From the NCBI GenBank assembly GCA_951804985.1, contig OX638131.1, positions 62,133,500-62,197,499 on the forward strand: DNA of 64,000 nucleotides. The letters run 5' to 3'. Every line of letters starts with the position of its first letter. Position 1 is the first letter of the stretch. The notes below the pieces were generated by a model. That model was not told the DNA's origin, ran no database searches, and saw nothing but the letters and a program-made list of their open reading frames with translations. The position numbers and the translations under genes are program-made. Shown one piece after another: positions 1 to 10,303 of the stretch. The stretch comes from Dryomyza anilis. Taxonomy: Eukaryota > Arthropoda > Insecta > Diptera > Dryomyzidae.

Positions 1-717
1 CTCTTTAAAATGAGATAAAAAGTGAATTCCATTAGTATAAATATACTCAATTAAATTTTTAAAGAGAGTAAATAAAATAAATCTCAAGACAAAAAACTCT
101 ATAAAAATAAATAGTTCTAACATACTCAATCTTTTAAACTTATAGTATAGAAAATGATTTAAAAAATGATCCCAATGGAACCTTATGACTCCATTCATTC
201 ATATAACCAAATTAAACGACCATGACTTTGTAGAATAAAAACCAGTACAATGACCCGTATAGTAAAATTGGCCTTGAATTAAATATATGCCAATGCATTA
301 ATACAGAAGTGCCTTAACCTATTTACAACAAAAAAATTATCCACCAAATAAAAAATAAGCATCTAATAATAACATTCATTCATATATCGAAGTTTTAAAT
401 TACAATCATCATTCCTCAACAAAGTTTCAAATTAAACCCTTTGCTCATTAACTCTCTTGATGATCATGCAAAATAAAACAAACAAGTATAACTATAGTAT
501 ACATTATAACTACGTTAACTTAAATTTAATTTCAACTATAATATTTTACAACAACAACATTAATACGTTTGTAAATATTCTCATTCACAAAAAATACTTA
601 CTCCGATATAATTATCCCAACAACAACATTTACTCTTTACGGCTGCATGCCTTCATAACATGCATATAATATATATGTATGTATGTATCAACATTAACAA
701 ATTATGTTAAATAGTCA
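1..717. other. AT-rich intergenic DNA, no gene seen
   Basis: The stretch is strongly AT-rich with stops in all frames. The only open frame, about 70 codons near 457-669, has low-complexity Asn/Tyr/Ile composition expected by chance. A short piece at about 155-178 (atgatcccaatggaacc) resembles the unit of the tandem repeat at 2228-2512, so this end may hold part of the same repeat family. A small ATGT tetranucleotide run lies at about 675-688. I see nothing else. Confidence 0.6.
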
Positions 718-975
718 TCCCACTGGCTCCATGTGTTGTATGTTAACGTCCTTCTACTAGGACTTTAACTTCCTTGATCCTTTTTATACTTACTGAGTCC
801 TTTTTACTTTCTTTATATTATTAAAAACAACCGGGTCTTTTTTACTTTAAAACACTTTATTTCGCTTTAAAAGTCGGTTACACTTATACTTAACATTTAT
901 TTGTAGACACTTCAGCTTATCGGAAACAATTGGTTCTTAGTCTATACTTAACTTCTATATAACACCTCGTATTCT

Positions 976-1072
976 TATAATTTCACAATAAATTGAGTAA
1001 TTTCATCATGCTAAAATAACTTAGTCAGCGTATTTATAATTTCACAATAAATTGAGTACTTTCATCATTCTA
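976..1072. repeat. Direct repeat pair, 59-bp spacing
   Basis: A 38-bp stretch beginning tataatttcacaataaa occurs at 976-1013 and again at 1035-1072 with only a few differences. It abuts the hairpin repeats at 1078-1171. Confidence 0.7.
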
Positions 1073-1077
1073 GTTAT

Positions 1078-1171
1078 GTTGTGGATCATAAGCTCGCTGT
1101 AATTTCCTCGATTATGATACACAACAGTGGATCATATGTAAGCTGTGAACTCTACGATTATGATACACAAC
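1078..1171. repeat. Tandem repeat with hairpin arms
   Basis: The word gtggatcata occurs at 1081 and 1127 and ttatgatacacaac at 1112-1125 and 1158-1171, giving two ~46-bp units. Within the first unit gttgtggatcataa (1078-1091) pairs with ttatgatacacaac (1112-1125) at 13 of 14 positions, so the DNA can form short stem-loops. Confidence 0.65.
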
Positions 1172-1200
1172 ACATGCCATTATAATATATATAGTATACA

Positions 1201-2221
1201 TCCCAAGTAACCACTTTGTGGCAACTTAAGTGGTAGCCACACAGTTGCCATTAAAGTGTTTATTCTAAATCATGCGAAATATACTTAATTGCCACCCAAT
1301 TGCCAGTCAAAAAGCGCCGGGGCGAGGCTTAATTCCCACAAATTTTGTCCATTAAAGTTTCGATTAACTTATTTGGAACTTGAATTGTAATTTTAACTTG
1401 AACTGTAATTTATGTGTAGATAAAAAATAAAAATAATAAAGATCCTACGCAGTGCCATTAACGTTAATGTTTGTCCTGTAATAAAAAATATGCATGGCAT
1501 AATAATATAAGTCTTTACGAATAGAGTTTTCGGCAAACTACAACTCTAATTTAACAAACAGTTCAAGTTTTCGGGTTAAAGCTTATATTCTACCCCCTCT
1601 AATTTTTACGGGCACACAAAAAAATGCAATTTGTGAAAATTTATTAAAATTGTGATTTTCTTTATTTTTTAAATTATGCTTTTGCGGGTGTATATTTTTG
1701 CAACACAACTTTCCATAAACATATGTAGTGGATGTTATTATATGTCGTGTATAATAATATACATTTAATAAATTTTAAAGTTAATTAGCTACATTATATA
1801 TAAACATGTTCCTATTAGGTTCTTCATTCTACACTTGCCGCATATATGGAACATAATACATTTTTTAATTTGCCACTAATTTACTACTTCATAACAACAA
1901 AGTTAGCTCCGCCCATTATCGTATATGTTCCATTATCGGAATGCATGACTTATATATCACAGCATTGTGACATATTTTTTGCATTGTCCCACACATGTTT
2001 TTAGCCACCCCTTTGGAACTAAATTTATGTTGCATTATCAGAATGTATGACTTATATATCACAGCATTGCGATATATTATTGCGTATGTTCCATACATGT
2101 TATTAGTCACCTCATTAGGACTACATATTATTAGTTTGCAACACTGGTGTCAGAGATAACTTAAAAGGTACACATATGCCACAATAGTTTGTGGCAATTG
2201 TCGAGCCGTGGTTGCTTGGGA
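1201..2221. mobile_element. Candidate short-TIR element (inner)
   Basis: TCCCAAGTAACCAC at 1201-1214 matches the inverse of GTGGTTGCTTGGGA at 2208-2221 at 13 of 14 positions. The flanks are tatagtataca on the left and tataatacacc on the right, so a TATA-like target duplication is possible but not demonstrated. There is no coding sequence inside. It lies within the weaker candidate 718-2535, so it could be nested. The class is not determined. Confidence 0.35.
1945..2100. repeat. Tandem duplication, ~102-bp unit
   Basis: The segment atgacttatatatcacagc starts at 1945 and recurs at 2047, followed in both copies by the same AT-rich tract and a 'tgttcca/cat' motif. This gives two diverged units of about 102 bp. 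The leftward 64-codon open frame over this stretch is repetitive and not a credible gene. Confidence 0.65.
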
Positions 2222-2227
2222 TATAAT

Positions 2228-2512
2228 ACACCTATGTTAAAAATACTTCCCATGAAAAACAATAACAACATACTGTTGAAATATGATCCCCATTGAAAAA
2301 ACAATAACAACTATACTGTTAAAATGTGATCTCCAGTGAACTACACTACCAACAACTCTGTTAAAAAATGATCCCTATTGAACTATACCAACAACAACTA
2401 TGTTAAAAATGATTCCTATTGAATTACACTAACAACAACTATGTTAAAAAATGATCCCTATTGAAAACAATAACAACATCTCTGTTAAAAATTCATTTAC
2501 ACTAACAACAAT
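2228..2512. repeat. Degenerate tandem repeat, about six units
   Basis: Units of roughly 42-58 bp repeat the order 'tgttaaaaaatgatcc', 'ctattgaa', 'cactaacaacaa'. Unit length and spacing vary. The run ends beside a 12-bp perfect palindrome gctccatggagc at 2515-2526. Confidence 0.75.
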
Positions 2513-2539
2513 GTGCTCCATGGAGCCCAGTGGGACCAG

Positions 2540-3740
2540 AACAGGCGAATCCATACTACTAATGAGCTCTGACTTACATTATAATATCCCGGAAACATTT
2601 TGATGTTGCCCCTTAAAATGGTATATGTTCTAATAGAAACATAATAATTATTATATCCAAACAAAATAAATATTTGAACCGAAACATAAAAATGTTTAAA
2701 ATATAATATGATTTGGAACGACCTGAATATAAAGATGTTTCCAGAAAAACATATCAGTTGTTTCAGTTCAAAAAGTAGTATGTTTGCAAAAAAAAATATA
2801 TAAATATTTTTGGAAAAGAATCCTGAAAATGAAATAAAAAAAAAATATTGTTTTTTTTTATTAATTTTTATTAAAAATCATTAAATCACAGTGGGATTTA
2901 ATAATATTTGAATTCATATACAAATTTTAAAATGCATAAATAAATATCTGAATTAAAACTGCGAGTACAAGTCTCAATTTCAATTCAATAACTATTCGCG
3001 AAGCCTGTTGTAAAAAATCATGCCGAATTCTGTTTGAAAATAGAAGCACTGATTTTTAGGTCGGCTTTTCACAATATTTTTAGAAAAATATTCAGGTACA
3101 ATTAAATTATATACTGCACTATAAATGATATTATTTGTTACTATTTGTACCACAAATTATATATTTAGAAATGACATCGTATTACCGATACGAATACGTT
3201 TTCTCAACAAACATCAAAAGACACGTATACAGAAAATGGCGATCACCGATTGTAAACTTTGTATACAAGAAGAATATTGCAAGAATACTTTTATTTACAT
3301 CTAATTTCATTTGTTTGTTTCAAACGATGACAAAAGAGACGTCGATAGAATATTCTGCTCAACGAGTATCAACTTAGTTTACAAGGAGAATGTTGTAAAA
3401 ATACATTTATTTAAATCCAATTACTTTTTTGTTTGTTTTCAAACATCAATATTTTCAAATGATGGCAAAAGATGGCGTATTTTATTTTGAAACATAGTTA
3501 TAACCAAGTAAACTACCAAGAAATAGTATATTCAAATGAAATTAAAATTTTATGTTTGTATTATAACATATTTATCATAAGTTTGACAGATTCTGCTGGG
3601 GAATATATAAAATGTTTACACATAGCATTATGTTATTACTATCTGAAGAATAATTTAATTACACTTCATTCGTAATACATGTATGGTGATTTCGTATTAT
3701 TTTTTAATTACATTCAAACATATTCAAGAAATCTTTTCTA
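2540..3740. other. AT-rich intergenic DNA, no gene seen
   Basis: Open frames of 66-105 codons exist, but they show no recognisable domain and no codon bias distinct from the surrounding DNA. An A-rich/T-rich tract lies at about 2835-2865. Two similar ~60-bp segments occur near 3280-3330 and 3400-3460 (acttttatttacatctaat against acatttatttaaatccaat), suggesting an old local duplication. Confidence 0.5.
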
Positions 3741-4448
3741 TCCGTGTATGGGTCGAGGGTCGAGTGGGTCGCGATTTATATATATACAGTGGGTTGTGCC
3801 AAGTGGTTTGTGTAGTAATTATTGTTTGTGTAATCATCCATCTGTGGATTTTCCTTCCTGTTGTTGTTGTGAGTTTGTGTTGATGTTTGAATATTTATTA
3901 TTAGTTTGTTTTATTGTCGCGGGACCGAATGGCGCGTTGACGGGTTTTTGGTGTTTGTTTAATGTCGCGGTGACGGGTGAGTTTATTAAACTTTAAACTT
4001 TAAATGTCGCGGAGACGGGTGAGTTTATGTGCGCTCGATTAAATGAAAACGTAACGAGTGACTATTTTGCACACCAAAACGTCAAAACTCATTGCAGCGA
4101 GGTTCGCTGTAACGAGTGAGTCCGGCGGGCATGTTCGTACACATTGTGTTTAGGTTCCACGTAAACAGATATGCTGATGGATTTCCGAAGACCATACATA
4201 AAAAGTTTGTGGAACGTGCAGTCCTTTTCGTGGTTACCCTTGATATTGAACGTTATGGATGTTGTTTCGGAAAAATGCTACGCACTTGAACAAAGTTTCA
4301 GTCCCAGCCACGATACCGAACTATCGCAGCAGTCTGTGTGCCAGGCAACCAAAGATTCCAACTCAACATCGGTGATGAGGTTGCGGCGAGCAGTTCAACG
4401 ACAACTCCATCTTATATGCTGGATGATGTAACGCAAATAACGCTGGAG
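3740..4448 (+). other. GC-richer island, possible exon or gene remnant
   Basis: This stretch is clearly less AT-rich than its neighbours. A TATA-like tttatatatatacag lies at about 3776-3790. A 26-bp segment occurs at 3961-3986 and 4003-4028 with one mismatch, 42 bp apart. Each copy contains CGG|GTGAGT, a match to the metazoan 5' splice-site consensus, with GT at 3977 and 4019. Downstream, 4171-4431 is open in one frame (86 codons from ATG), and a second frame is open from about 4285 to 4448. I recognise neither product. The island ends exactly where the foldback element begins at 4449, so it may be the 5' part of a host transcript interrupted by that insertion, or a leader of an unrecognised element. 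Nothing proves it is expressed. Confidence 0.3.
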
Positions 4449-5712
4449 TACACACAGAAAACTGATTTGTTGCGGCAACTAACTAACGAAGCATTCAGTT
4501 GTGGCAACAACTGATATAATTGTTGCAACAACCTCTTGATTCGGTTCTGGTAACCTCCAAACCGGGAACATGAGGTTGTGGTAATCTCCAAGTCGGTGAT
4601 GACGAGGTTGGGACAACCTCCTAATCGGTGAACATGAGTTTGTGGTAACCTACAAATCGGTGATCATGGTGTTGTGACAACCTTCAAACTGTTGGGCATG
4701 AGGTTGTCGCAACCTTCTAGTCGGTGAGTATGAGGTTTTCTAAACCTCAAATTGAAATTTTATTATAACAACGTTATTTATGTATATAAAACTTATGTAA
4801 TCTATATGTAATATAGTTGCGTAAATATGTCGCGCACACAATTTAGAAATATATATACACACAGAAAAATCCTCTTTTGCCATTAGGTTAATTGAACCAA
4901 CGTTGAATCAGTGTTGCAACCGAAATACATTTGTTGTAACCTCATGTCATTAAAAATAAAGTACCATTTCTTACTCTAACCGAAATGTTAGTCCGCGCAA
5001 CTGCACGTTCGGTTGTCGTAACCTCATTATTTTCATTCTGCCAAAATTTGACGTTGGTGCATTTGTTACGGCAACTGACAAACGGCAACCTCCTGTCTAT
5101 CAGACGTTCGGTTGCCAGTTTCTTGCCAAAAATTATGGATACATGCATAAATAAATAAACGTCATACATTTTCACAAGCGGCAAACAATAGGAAATTCAT
5201 TAATTAAGTAAAAATGAGAAATAAATATATGAATATTAGTAAAATAATGAATGAATTCCATACAAATTGCTGTTTAGCTGGTGAAATATAATAAAAATAT
5301 AAAAATATGTGACCATATGTGGCATTAATTATAGTTTTCTATTTTGTTTAATTATGATGAAATAAAATATTACATGTGTCTTCATACTGTTTTTATTTTT
5401 CAAGGAACAGGAATTTATAGATATATTTTTTGAAATTGTATGCGTGACATATTTATGCATCAAAACTTTACATAAATAAGTTTTATGCATAAAAAATATT
5501 CTTAAAATAAAATTTCAATTTGAGGTTTCGGCATTCTTGCTGACTTGGAGGTGTAAACAACCTCATGCTTGCTGAATAAGAGGTTGGCACAACCTCATGC
5601 CTACTGACTAGGAGGTTAGCACAATCTCATTCTTGCTGCCTAGGAAATTGGTACAACTAATTCGTTAGGGTAATTTAGTTGGTTGCCGCAACAAATCAGT
5701 TTTCTGTGTGTA
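4449..5712. mobile_element. Foldback-like element A with long repetitive TIRs
   Basis: The outer 38 bp at 4449-4486 and 5675-5712 are inverse copies with one mismatch and read TACACACAGAAAACTG from each end. The similarity continues inward for about 300 bp. Each arm carries a ~40-bp tandem motif of the form 'gaggttgtggtaacctcc' plus 'agtcggtgaacatga', ending in acctcaaattgaaatttta at about 4744 and the inverse at about 5510. There is no transposase frame. If the terminal TA is the target duplication, the element is compatible with a non-autonomous Tc1/mariner-like foldback element; that class is inference. Confidence 0.75.
4487..4755. repeat. Left-arm tandem repeat of element A
   Basis: About six imperfect ~39-bp units containing variants of 'gttgtggtaacctcc' and 'atcggtgaacatgag' run through this arm. 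The inverse array lies at about 5515-5660 with fewer, more diverged copies. Arms made of short tandem repeats are typical of foldback elements. Confidence 0.75.
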
Positions 5713-5808
5713 CTAATTCCTGCTCCCTGAAAAAAAAACTCTATGAAAAGATATATGTATCTGCATGCATATATTTTTATTTCATCATAACCAATAAATA
5801 TTGGTACA

Positions 5809-6593
5809 TACACCCAAAGAATCAGTTGGGGCAACCGTCTTTTTTTGCCAACCGATTTAATTAGTTTAGTTGTGGTAGCCAATTTAATTATAAGAAATCG
5901 GCCATTTAACCTAGTCCTAGCGCTCCAACGTGTTGCAAACACGAAGTCAGCATCACAACAGCGTTACCGAGATCGGAAATGGCCGATGACTTGTTGTGCT
6001 GCTGACTTCGTGTTTGCAACACGTTGGAGCGCTAGTACTGCATATATAAATACAACATATGTAAACACAATAGCAAGTACTCTGTAGAATAATATGTCTC
6101 TTGTTGAAGAAAGTGTATTTGGGCATGAAAAAACTGAACAGTAAACACGAACAAGTCTTAAAACAATTCCATATATTGTTTTACACGTGGCACGCGCTGT
6201 CCGTAGCACATAAAAAAAACGAGTGAAAAATCTGAAGCGATGTTGTCCTGCTTTGGCATTGCTTTCATACAAGACAACTGATTTCGCAGTTGAAACAAAT
6301 AAACATTGATTGCTACAACCTATTATAACTAACTATCTGTTAAGTCAACTAAATATTGGTTATGTCTCATTTTGAATTTAGTTGCCGTAGCAAAGGAAAT
6401 AAAAAAGTTGAAAATTGATAAAAAGTTTGTTTCTCCAATCAATGTTGCAGTTGCTTCAACTAATAGTTGGTTACGCTTCATACTATTGTTTATCATAAAT
6501 GAATTTCAGTTGAGGCTGACTACATTTGGTAGATGCAAATGAATATTAGATGAAACAACTGAACGCCAAGCTAATATTTTTTGTGTGTATATT
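5809..6593. mobile_element. Related element C (foldback family, diverged)
   Basis: The left end TACACCCAAAGAATCAG at 5809 and the inverse of the right end near 6580-6593 (ttttttgtgtgtata) match the family terminus. The interior is rich in 'gttgcaac'-type motifs like those of A and B and contains a strong 44-bp hairpin. Boundaries are approximate and no protein is encoded. Confidence 0.45.
5917..6035. repeat. 44-bp near-perfect hairpin
   Basis: Arms 5917-5960 and 5992-6035 are inverse complements with one mismatch in 44 positions, separated by a 31-bp loop. Outer ends read ctagcgctccaacgtg and its inverse. It is GC-richer and far better conserved between arms than the surrounding element arms, so it is either young or kept identical by gene conversion. 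Two overlapping open frames cross it in opposite directions only because the sequence is palindromic. Confidence 0.9.
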
Positions 6594-7061
6594 CACATAT
6601 TTTTTATTTATATTATATTTCACTAGCTAATGAGCAATATCTATTGAATAAATATATTATTGTATTAAGATTTTTATATTTATTTCTCAATGTAAATTTC
6701 CTATTGTTTTCGAAATGTGAAAATTTTCGACGTTTAATTGTTTCTTCCATAATTGTTGGCAAGAAACTAGCAAACGAACTGCTGATAGGCATGAGGTTGT
6801 CAATTGTCATTTATTATGTTGATACAACAACTTACTAAATCGCCGTAACAAATGCACGAATGTCAATTTTGGCACAATGAAAAAAAAACATCATGTGGTT
6901 ACGTTAACCGAACGTGCAGTTGCGTCCACTAACATTTCGGATGTAGAAAAATAAGGTACGTTCATTTTAATGACATGAGGTTACAACAAATGTGTTTCGG
7001 TTGCAACACTGAAATGTTGGTTCAATTAACCTCATGCCAAAAGCGGTTTGTTCTGTATGTA

Positions 7062-7908
7062 CTTACAGCGTAAGTTCTACTATCTTGTGCATGCGTACTC
7101 AAATATCAGAAAATTTATGTGCAAGAATTTAATTTAACATTTTTTATTAGTTCCTACAATTCACAGCAGAAGCTACCCAACTCAATTCACTGTTCTCAAC
7201 GACACCATTGTCACGGGTCTCATGCAGGGTTCGAAGATGTTTTTTTTTCTCATCGCTCAATTTATATCCCTCACTAAAGATGAGAATTTTTTGCTCACTA
7301 CTCAATATGCCATTGCACTTAATATTAACTTGCAAATCAATCATTACTTTCAAATCGTAGAGTTGAGGTTAACGTTTGAAACAGCTTTCACCTAAATTTG
7401 AGAATCATTAGATTTTCAATAACTTGAAAATTCACTTATTTTTAAACCAATATTCACACTAACTCTTAAACTGATTTCAACGTTTACTTCAAACCAAGAT
7501 TTAGCCTTATTTTCAACTGGATATCAAATTAACCTACATTTAGTTTTTTTCTTTTAAATATTGACTTAATCCTGCAAAATAAGTAAAAAGGGGGATCCTC
7601 ATATAGGACAACAAAAAGGATTTTTTTCAATTAATTATCCCGTTATATTTCATCCAACCAATATCGAAGACTTCAAGCCCGAGCGTCAAGACAACTTCAG
7701 AAAATCGATTCCAGCATCCAAAATGTGGTAGACGTGTTTTTTAAGCTTGTTGTTTCAAGCTCTCGAATATTATTCTGGAGCCTATTCAAGGTTTGTAGGG
7801 GCGGCCGGTATATTGTTTTAAATATTCACAGAAGTCCAAACACTAATAGATTTTGGTAAGCTATTAGAGTTGGACGCGCGTTTTTATGCTATTTTTTGTC
7901 AGGGTTTC
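7062..7908. other. Intergenic DNA, no clear gene
   Basis: Apart from the doubtful frame at 7147-7353, nothing is recognisable. The DNA is AT-rich with no tandem structure and no inverted ends. Confidence 0.5.
7147..7353 (-). CDS. Short open frame, doubtful hypothetical fragment
   Basis: The frame has 68 codons from ATG and a balanced amino-acid composition (Glu, Lys, Ser, Asn, one Trp) unlike the Ile/Asn/Tyr-rich chance frames around it. I recognise no domain, signal peptide or membrane segment. It sits between foldback element B and element D. It could be a remnant of a transposase, a host exon fragment or chance. Confidence 0.15.
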   Translation of the reverse strand: MKVMIDLQVNIKCNGILSSEQKILIFSEGYKLSDEKKKHLRTLHETRDNGVVENSELSWVASAVNCRN

Positions 7909-8773
7909 TACACCCAGAAAAAAATCATGGTAAATTAATAGTATTTCAATAGAAAAACAATAATTTATACCATTAAAATTGGTCAATAGTATGAGTACCA
8001 TTAGTTTAGTAATATTGAAACTGTTAATACAATGTGTGGTTGTACCATAAATTTTATAATGTGATATTTTAATTACAATAAGAAAGCCCTATATAAATTT
8101 AATGATACGTATTATTAATTTTATGGTATAATAGAATTATATTTTCCTAATAATTTATTAAAACAAAAATGTATTTTAGTTAATTTAATGTATAATTTAT
8201 TTTATTTAAATGTCGAAATTGATATTCACTTTTAAAATACACCCATAAAAAGACATATTTCGGTGCAAAAGTTTATAACACATTTAATGTTCGCTTCAGT
8301 TTCCAATAACTGATTGTAATACTTGAGTCTGCATTTATTTTTGAGCCCGTTATTGAAGAGTGTGCTATTATTTATTTTCTGTAATAAATAAAAATGTTAA
8401 ATATAATGAATTTACATTAAATACATTGAGTCCTTACCAATGTCGCGTTTAATAATGTGGATTATTACAAAAAAATACATGCGACCATTTTGAGTAAACA
8501 CGCATAATGACGTGAAAAACGAGCATGTTTGTATTCGTTTTTATGTTTTTTACACCACGTTTATTTTTATAGGAGGAAACCATTAAAACAACAGTATTTA
8601 TTCTATTTAAAATAATAATATTGAAATATTTAAATTTATGGTACTGAATTTTTCAAATACTATTGAATTAATTAGAAAACTTTTGATTTAAAAATAAAAA
8701 CTATTAATACATGAACCATAAGATCAATGGTCGTACCATAAAGTACTTAATGGTACATTTTCTGCTGAGTGTA
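7909..8773. mobile_element. Element D, short non-autonomous TIR element
   Basis: The left end TA|CACCCAGAAAAAAATCATGG at 7909 and the inverse of the right end, TA|CACTCAGCAGAAAATG at 8773, match the family terminus seen in A-C. Inside, 'accattaa' and 'accataaa' motifs recur in opposite orientation toward the two ends, an old foldback pattern. The element is 865 bp, very AT-rich, and has no coding sequence. A TA target duplication fits a Tc1/mariner-like non-autonomous element (inference). Confidence 0.6.
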
Positions 8774-9449
8774 TTGCAAACATAAAAAACTTACAGTTTT
8801 TAGCGTCACTACATTTTTGACATAATTTTCACTGCCATTTTTGGTATTGTTATTATGAAATATTTTTCAAATTCAGAGTAAGCGCTAATAATAGCACTTA
8901 TTTTATTATTGAAACTGATTTGAAAAACACACTAGAGCTCAAAGGCAATTATGATTATTTTTCAAACGCTTACCCTGTGGCATATTGGGTACTGATAAAT
9001 ATACCAGCAAGACATGCCTTACCGAAACTCCAACACAAAGACAATATTATATTTTCTCACTCATACATAAATAATTTGTAATACATCCCTGCAGGATCAA
9101 TGATAGATATATATATATGTATTGCTTATTTATCTATTTATATTATAGATATCATCAAAGTGGAAGGGTCGTCTGCATTAAACAAATGCATGGAAGGAAG
9201 CAAAACAACGGCAAATAAAAGTTTAATAGTAATCTTTTTAAATCTATAAAGCAAACTTACATTCAACGCAATAAAAATGAAAAATATAGAATTTTTGATT
9301 TTTGGTTTAATTTGATCTAATTTTTGTTAGTTTACTATTTATTTAACCGTCACTAACCTCAATATTAAAACAGTTTATGTTACGTAAAATATTTCGTAAA
9401 TTTACCAGTAATTTAATCGTCACTTATTATCAAAAGAATAGTGACAAAC
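8774..9449. other. AT-rich intergenic DNA, no gene seen
   Basis: The stretch contains no supported coding sequence. A short TA run occurs at about 9106-9119. It ends at the target duplication of the LTR element. Confidence 0.6.
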
Positions 9450-9453
9450 ATAT

Positions 9454-9491
9454 TGTAACGATTGTTTAATTGTTTAGGTCCTGCCTGATTT
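9454..9491 (-). mobile_element. Remnant of the 3' LTR
   Basis: It begins TGTAACGAT at the target duplication and shares tttaattgtttaggtcctgc plus ctgattt with the intact LTR at 17165-17513. About 37 bp are missing between the terminus and this block, and everything beyond ctgattt is lost, so the remnant fuses straight to the end of the integrase frame. Confidence 0.85.
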
Positions 9492-10303
9492 TATTTAATG
9501 TTTTTTACTAGTACTAATTCTCCTACCTCTAATATGAGTGGATTTATAACATGATTTTTCTCTATTCTTTTCTTTTTTACCTCTTCTATTAAATTTTTTA
9601 TTTTCTCAAATGAAAATTTCAATCTATGTTTTAATTCTTGTGCATAATAATCTATATTGTACGCTATTTTCTCTTTATTAATTTTATCGTTTGGCAAATA
9701 TGGTAGTTTTCAAAAAACTAGCTCATAAGGCAAGTAATTTGTATCTACATGCGGAGTAGTATTGGGTGCGAAGAGAAAAGAGAATCCAATAGTCCCATTC
9801 ATCATCTTTACAAAAATTTAATAAAAATTCATTAAGTACCCTATGATTTCTTTCTATCGAGCCCAAAGTCTCATGATGATACGGAGCACTAAAGATCTGT
9901 TCAATATCTAATAGGTTACATATTTCAGACATTAATTGGTTGGTAAACTCTGTACCTCTATCCGATTTTAAAATTTTAAAATTGCCATATATTAATATAA
10001 ACTGTTCTACTAAAGTTTTAGCTACAGTTTTTGCATCTTTTGTCTCATTGGACATGCTACTACATATTTGGTTAATTCACATTATATCGTAAGTATATAT
10101 CTATAATGATTCGACAATCGCAAAGTACCTACGGTATCTATCGATACTACTTCAACACTTGTTCCTGGCGTGTCTGTTAAAGTGAATTTCTCTTTTGTAT
10201 GTTTCGTTTGCTTATTTACCTTACATTGTTCGCAATTAAGTACATATTTTTTATCATTTTGCTCATATCTTTCCATATATTTCTGGATCAGTTTTGATTC
10301 CAT
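9491..10303 (-). pseudogene. Integrase of the Gypsy element, broken
   Basis: Three blocks in two frames encode pieces of a retroviral-type integrase, the enzyme that joins element cDNA to host DNA. Block 10082-10303 has the CEQC half of the HHCC zinc finger and the first catalytic Asp in SIDTVGT. Block 9723-10055 has the second Asp in SDRGTEF and the catalytic Glu in LGSIERNHR, completing the D,D,E triad. Block 9491-9697 is the C-terminal region with a coiled Lys/Glu-rich helix and LEVGELVLVKN. A stop and a frameshift separate the first two blocks and another frameshift precedes the third. The His pair of the zinc finger is missing because of the deletion at about 10280. The C-terminus is cut by the deletion that removed the 3' LTR. 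Confidence 0.85.

Larger units (their letters stand above)
718..2535. mobile_element. Candidate inverted-repeat element (outer)
   Basis: TCCCACTGGCTCCATG at 718-733 has an inverted partner CATGGAGCCCAGTGGGA at 2519-2535, differing by one inserted base. The 1.8 kb between them has no open frame. It holds two local repeat pairs, a second candidate element and a tandem repeat next to the right arm. No target duplication is clear at the edges, so this may be a degenerate non-autonomous DNA element or two copies of a short repeat in opposite orientation. Confidence 0.3.
4856..7061. mobile_element. Foldback-like element B arms
   Basis: The left arm 4856-5138 and right arm 6748-7061 are inverse copies of about 280-310 bp, sharing for example ggttaattgaaccaac, cgaaatgttagt and gcaactgcacgttcgg in the same order. 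Ends read TACACACAGAAAA on the left and the inverse of TACATACAGAACA on the right, the same family as element A. The arms differ by scattered substitutions and a few small indels, so the insertion is old. Element A's right arm falls between the B arms while its left arm lies outside, so the two pairs interleave. No coding capacity is visible. Confidence 0.7.

Noticed and set aside
3679..3996. 105-codon frame as a membrane protein gene
   Set aside because: It is Cys/Tyr/Phe-rich by base composition, overlaps another frame of similar length and crosses the repeated splice-donor segment. It has no recognisable domain.
5640..6272. Opposing frames of 61-102 codons over the foldback cluster
   Set aside because: They cross the 44-bp hairpin on both strands and share palindromic peptide segments; they are shadows of the inverted repeats.
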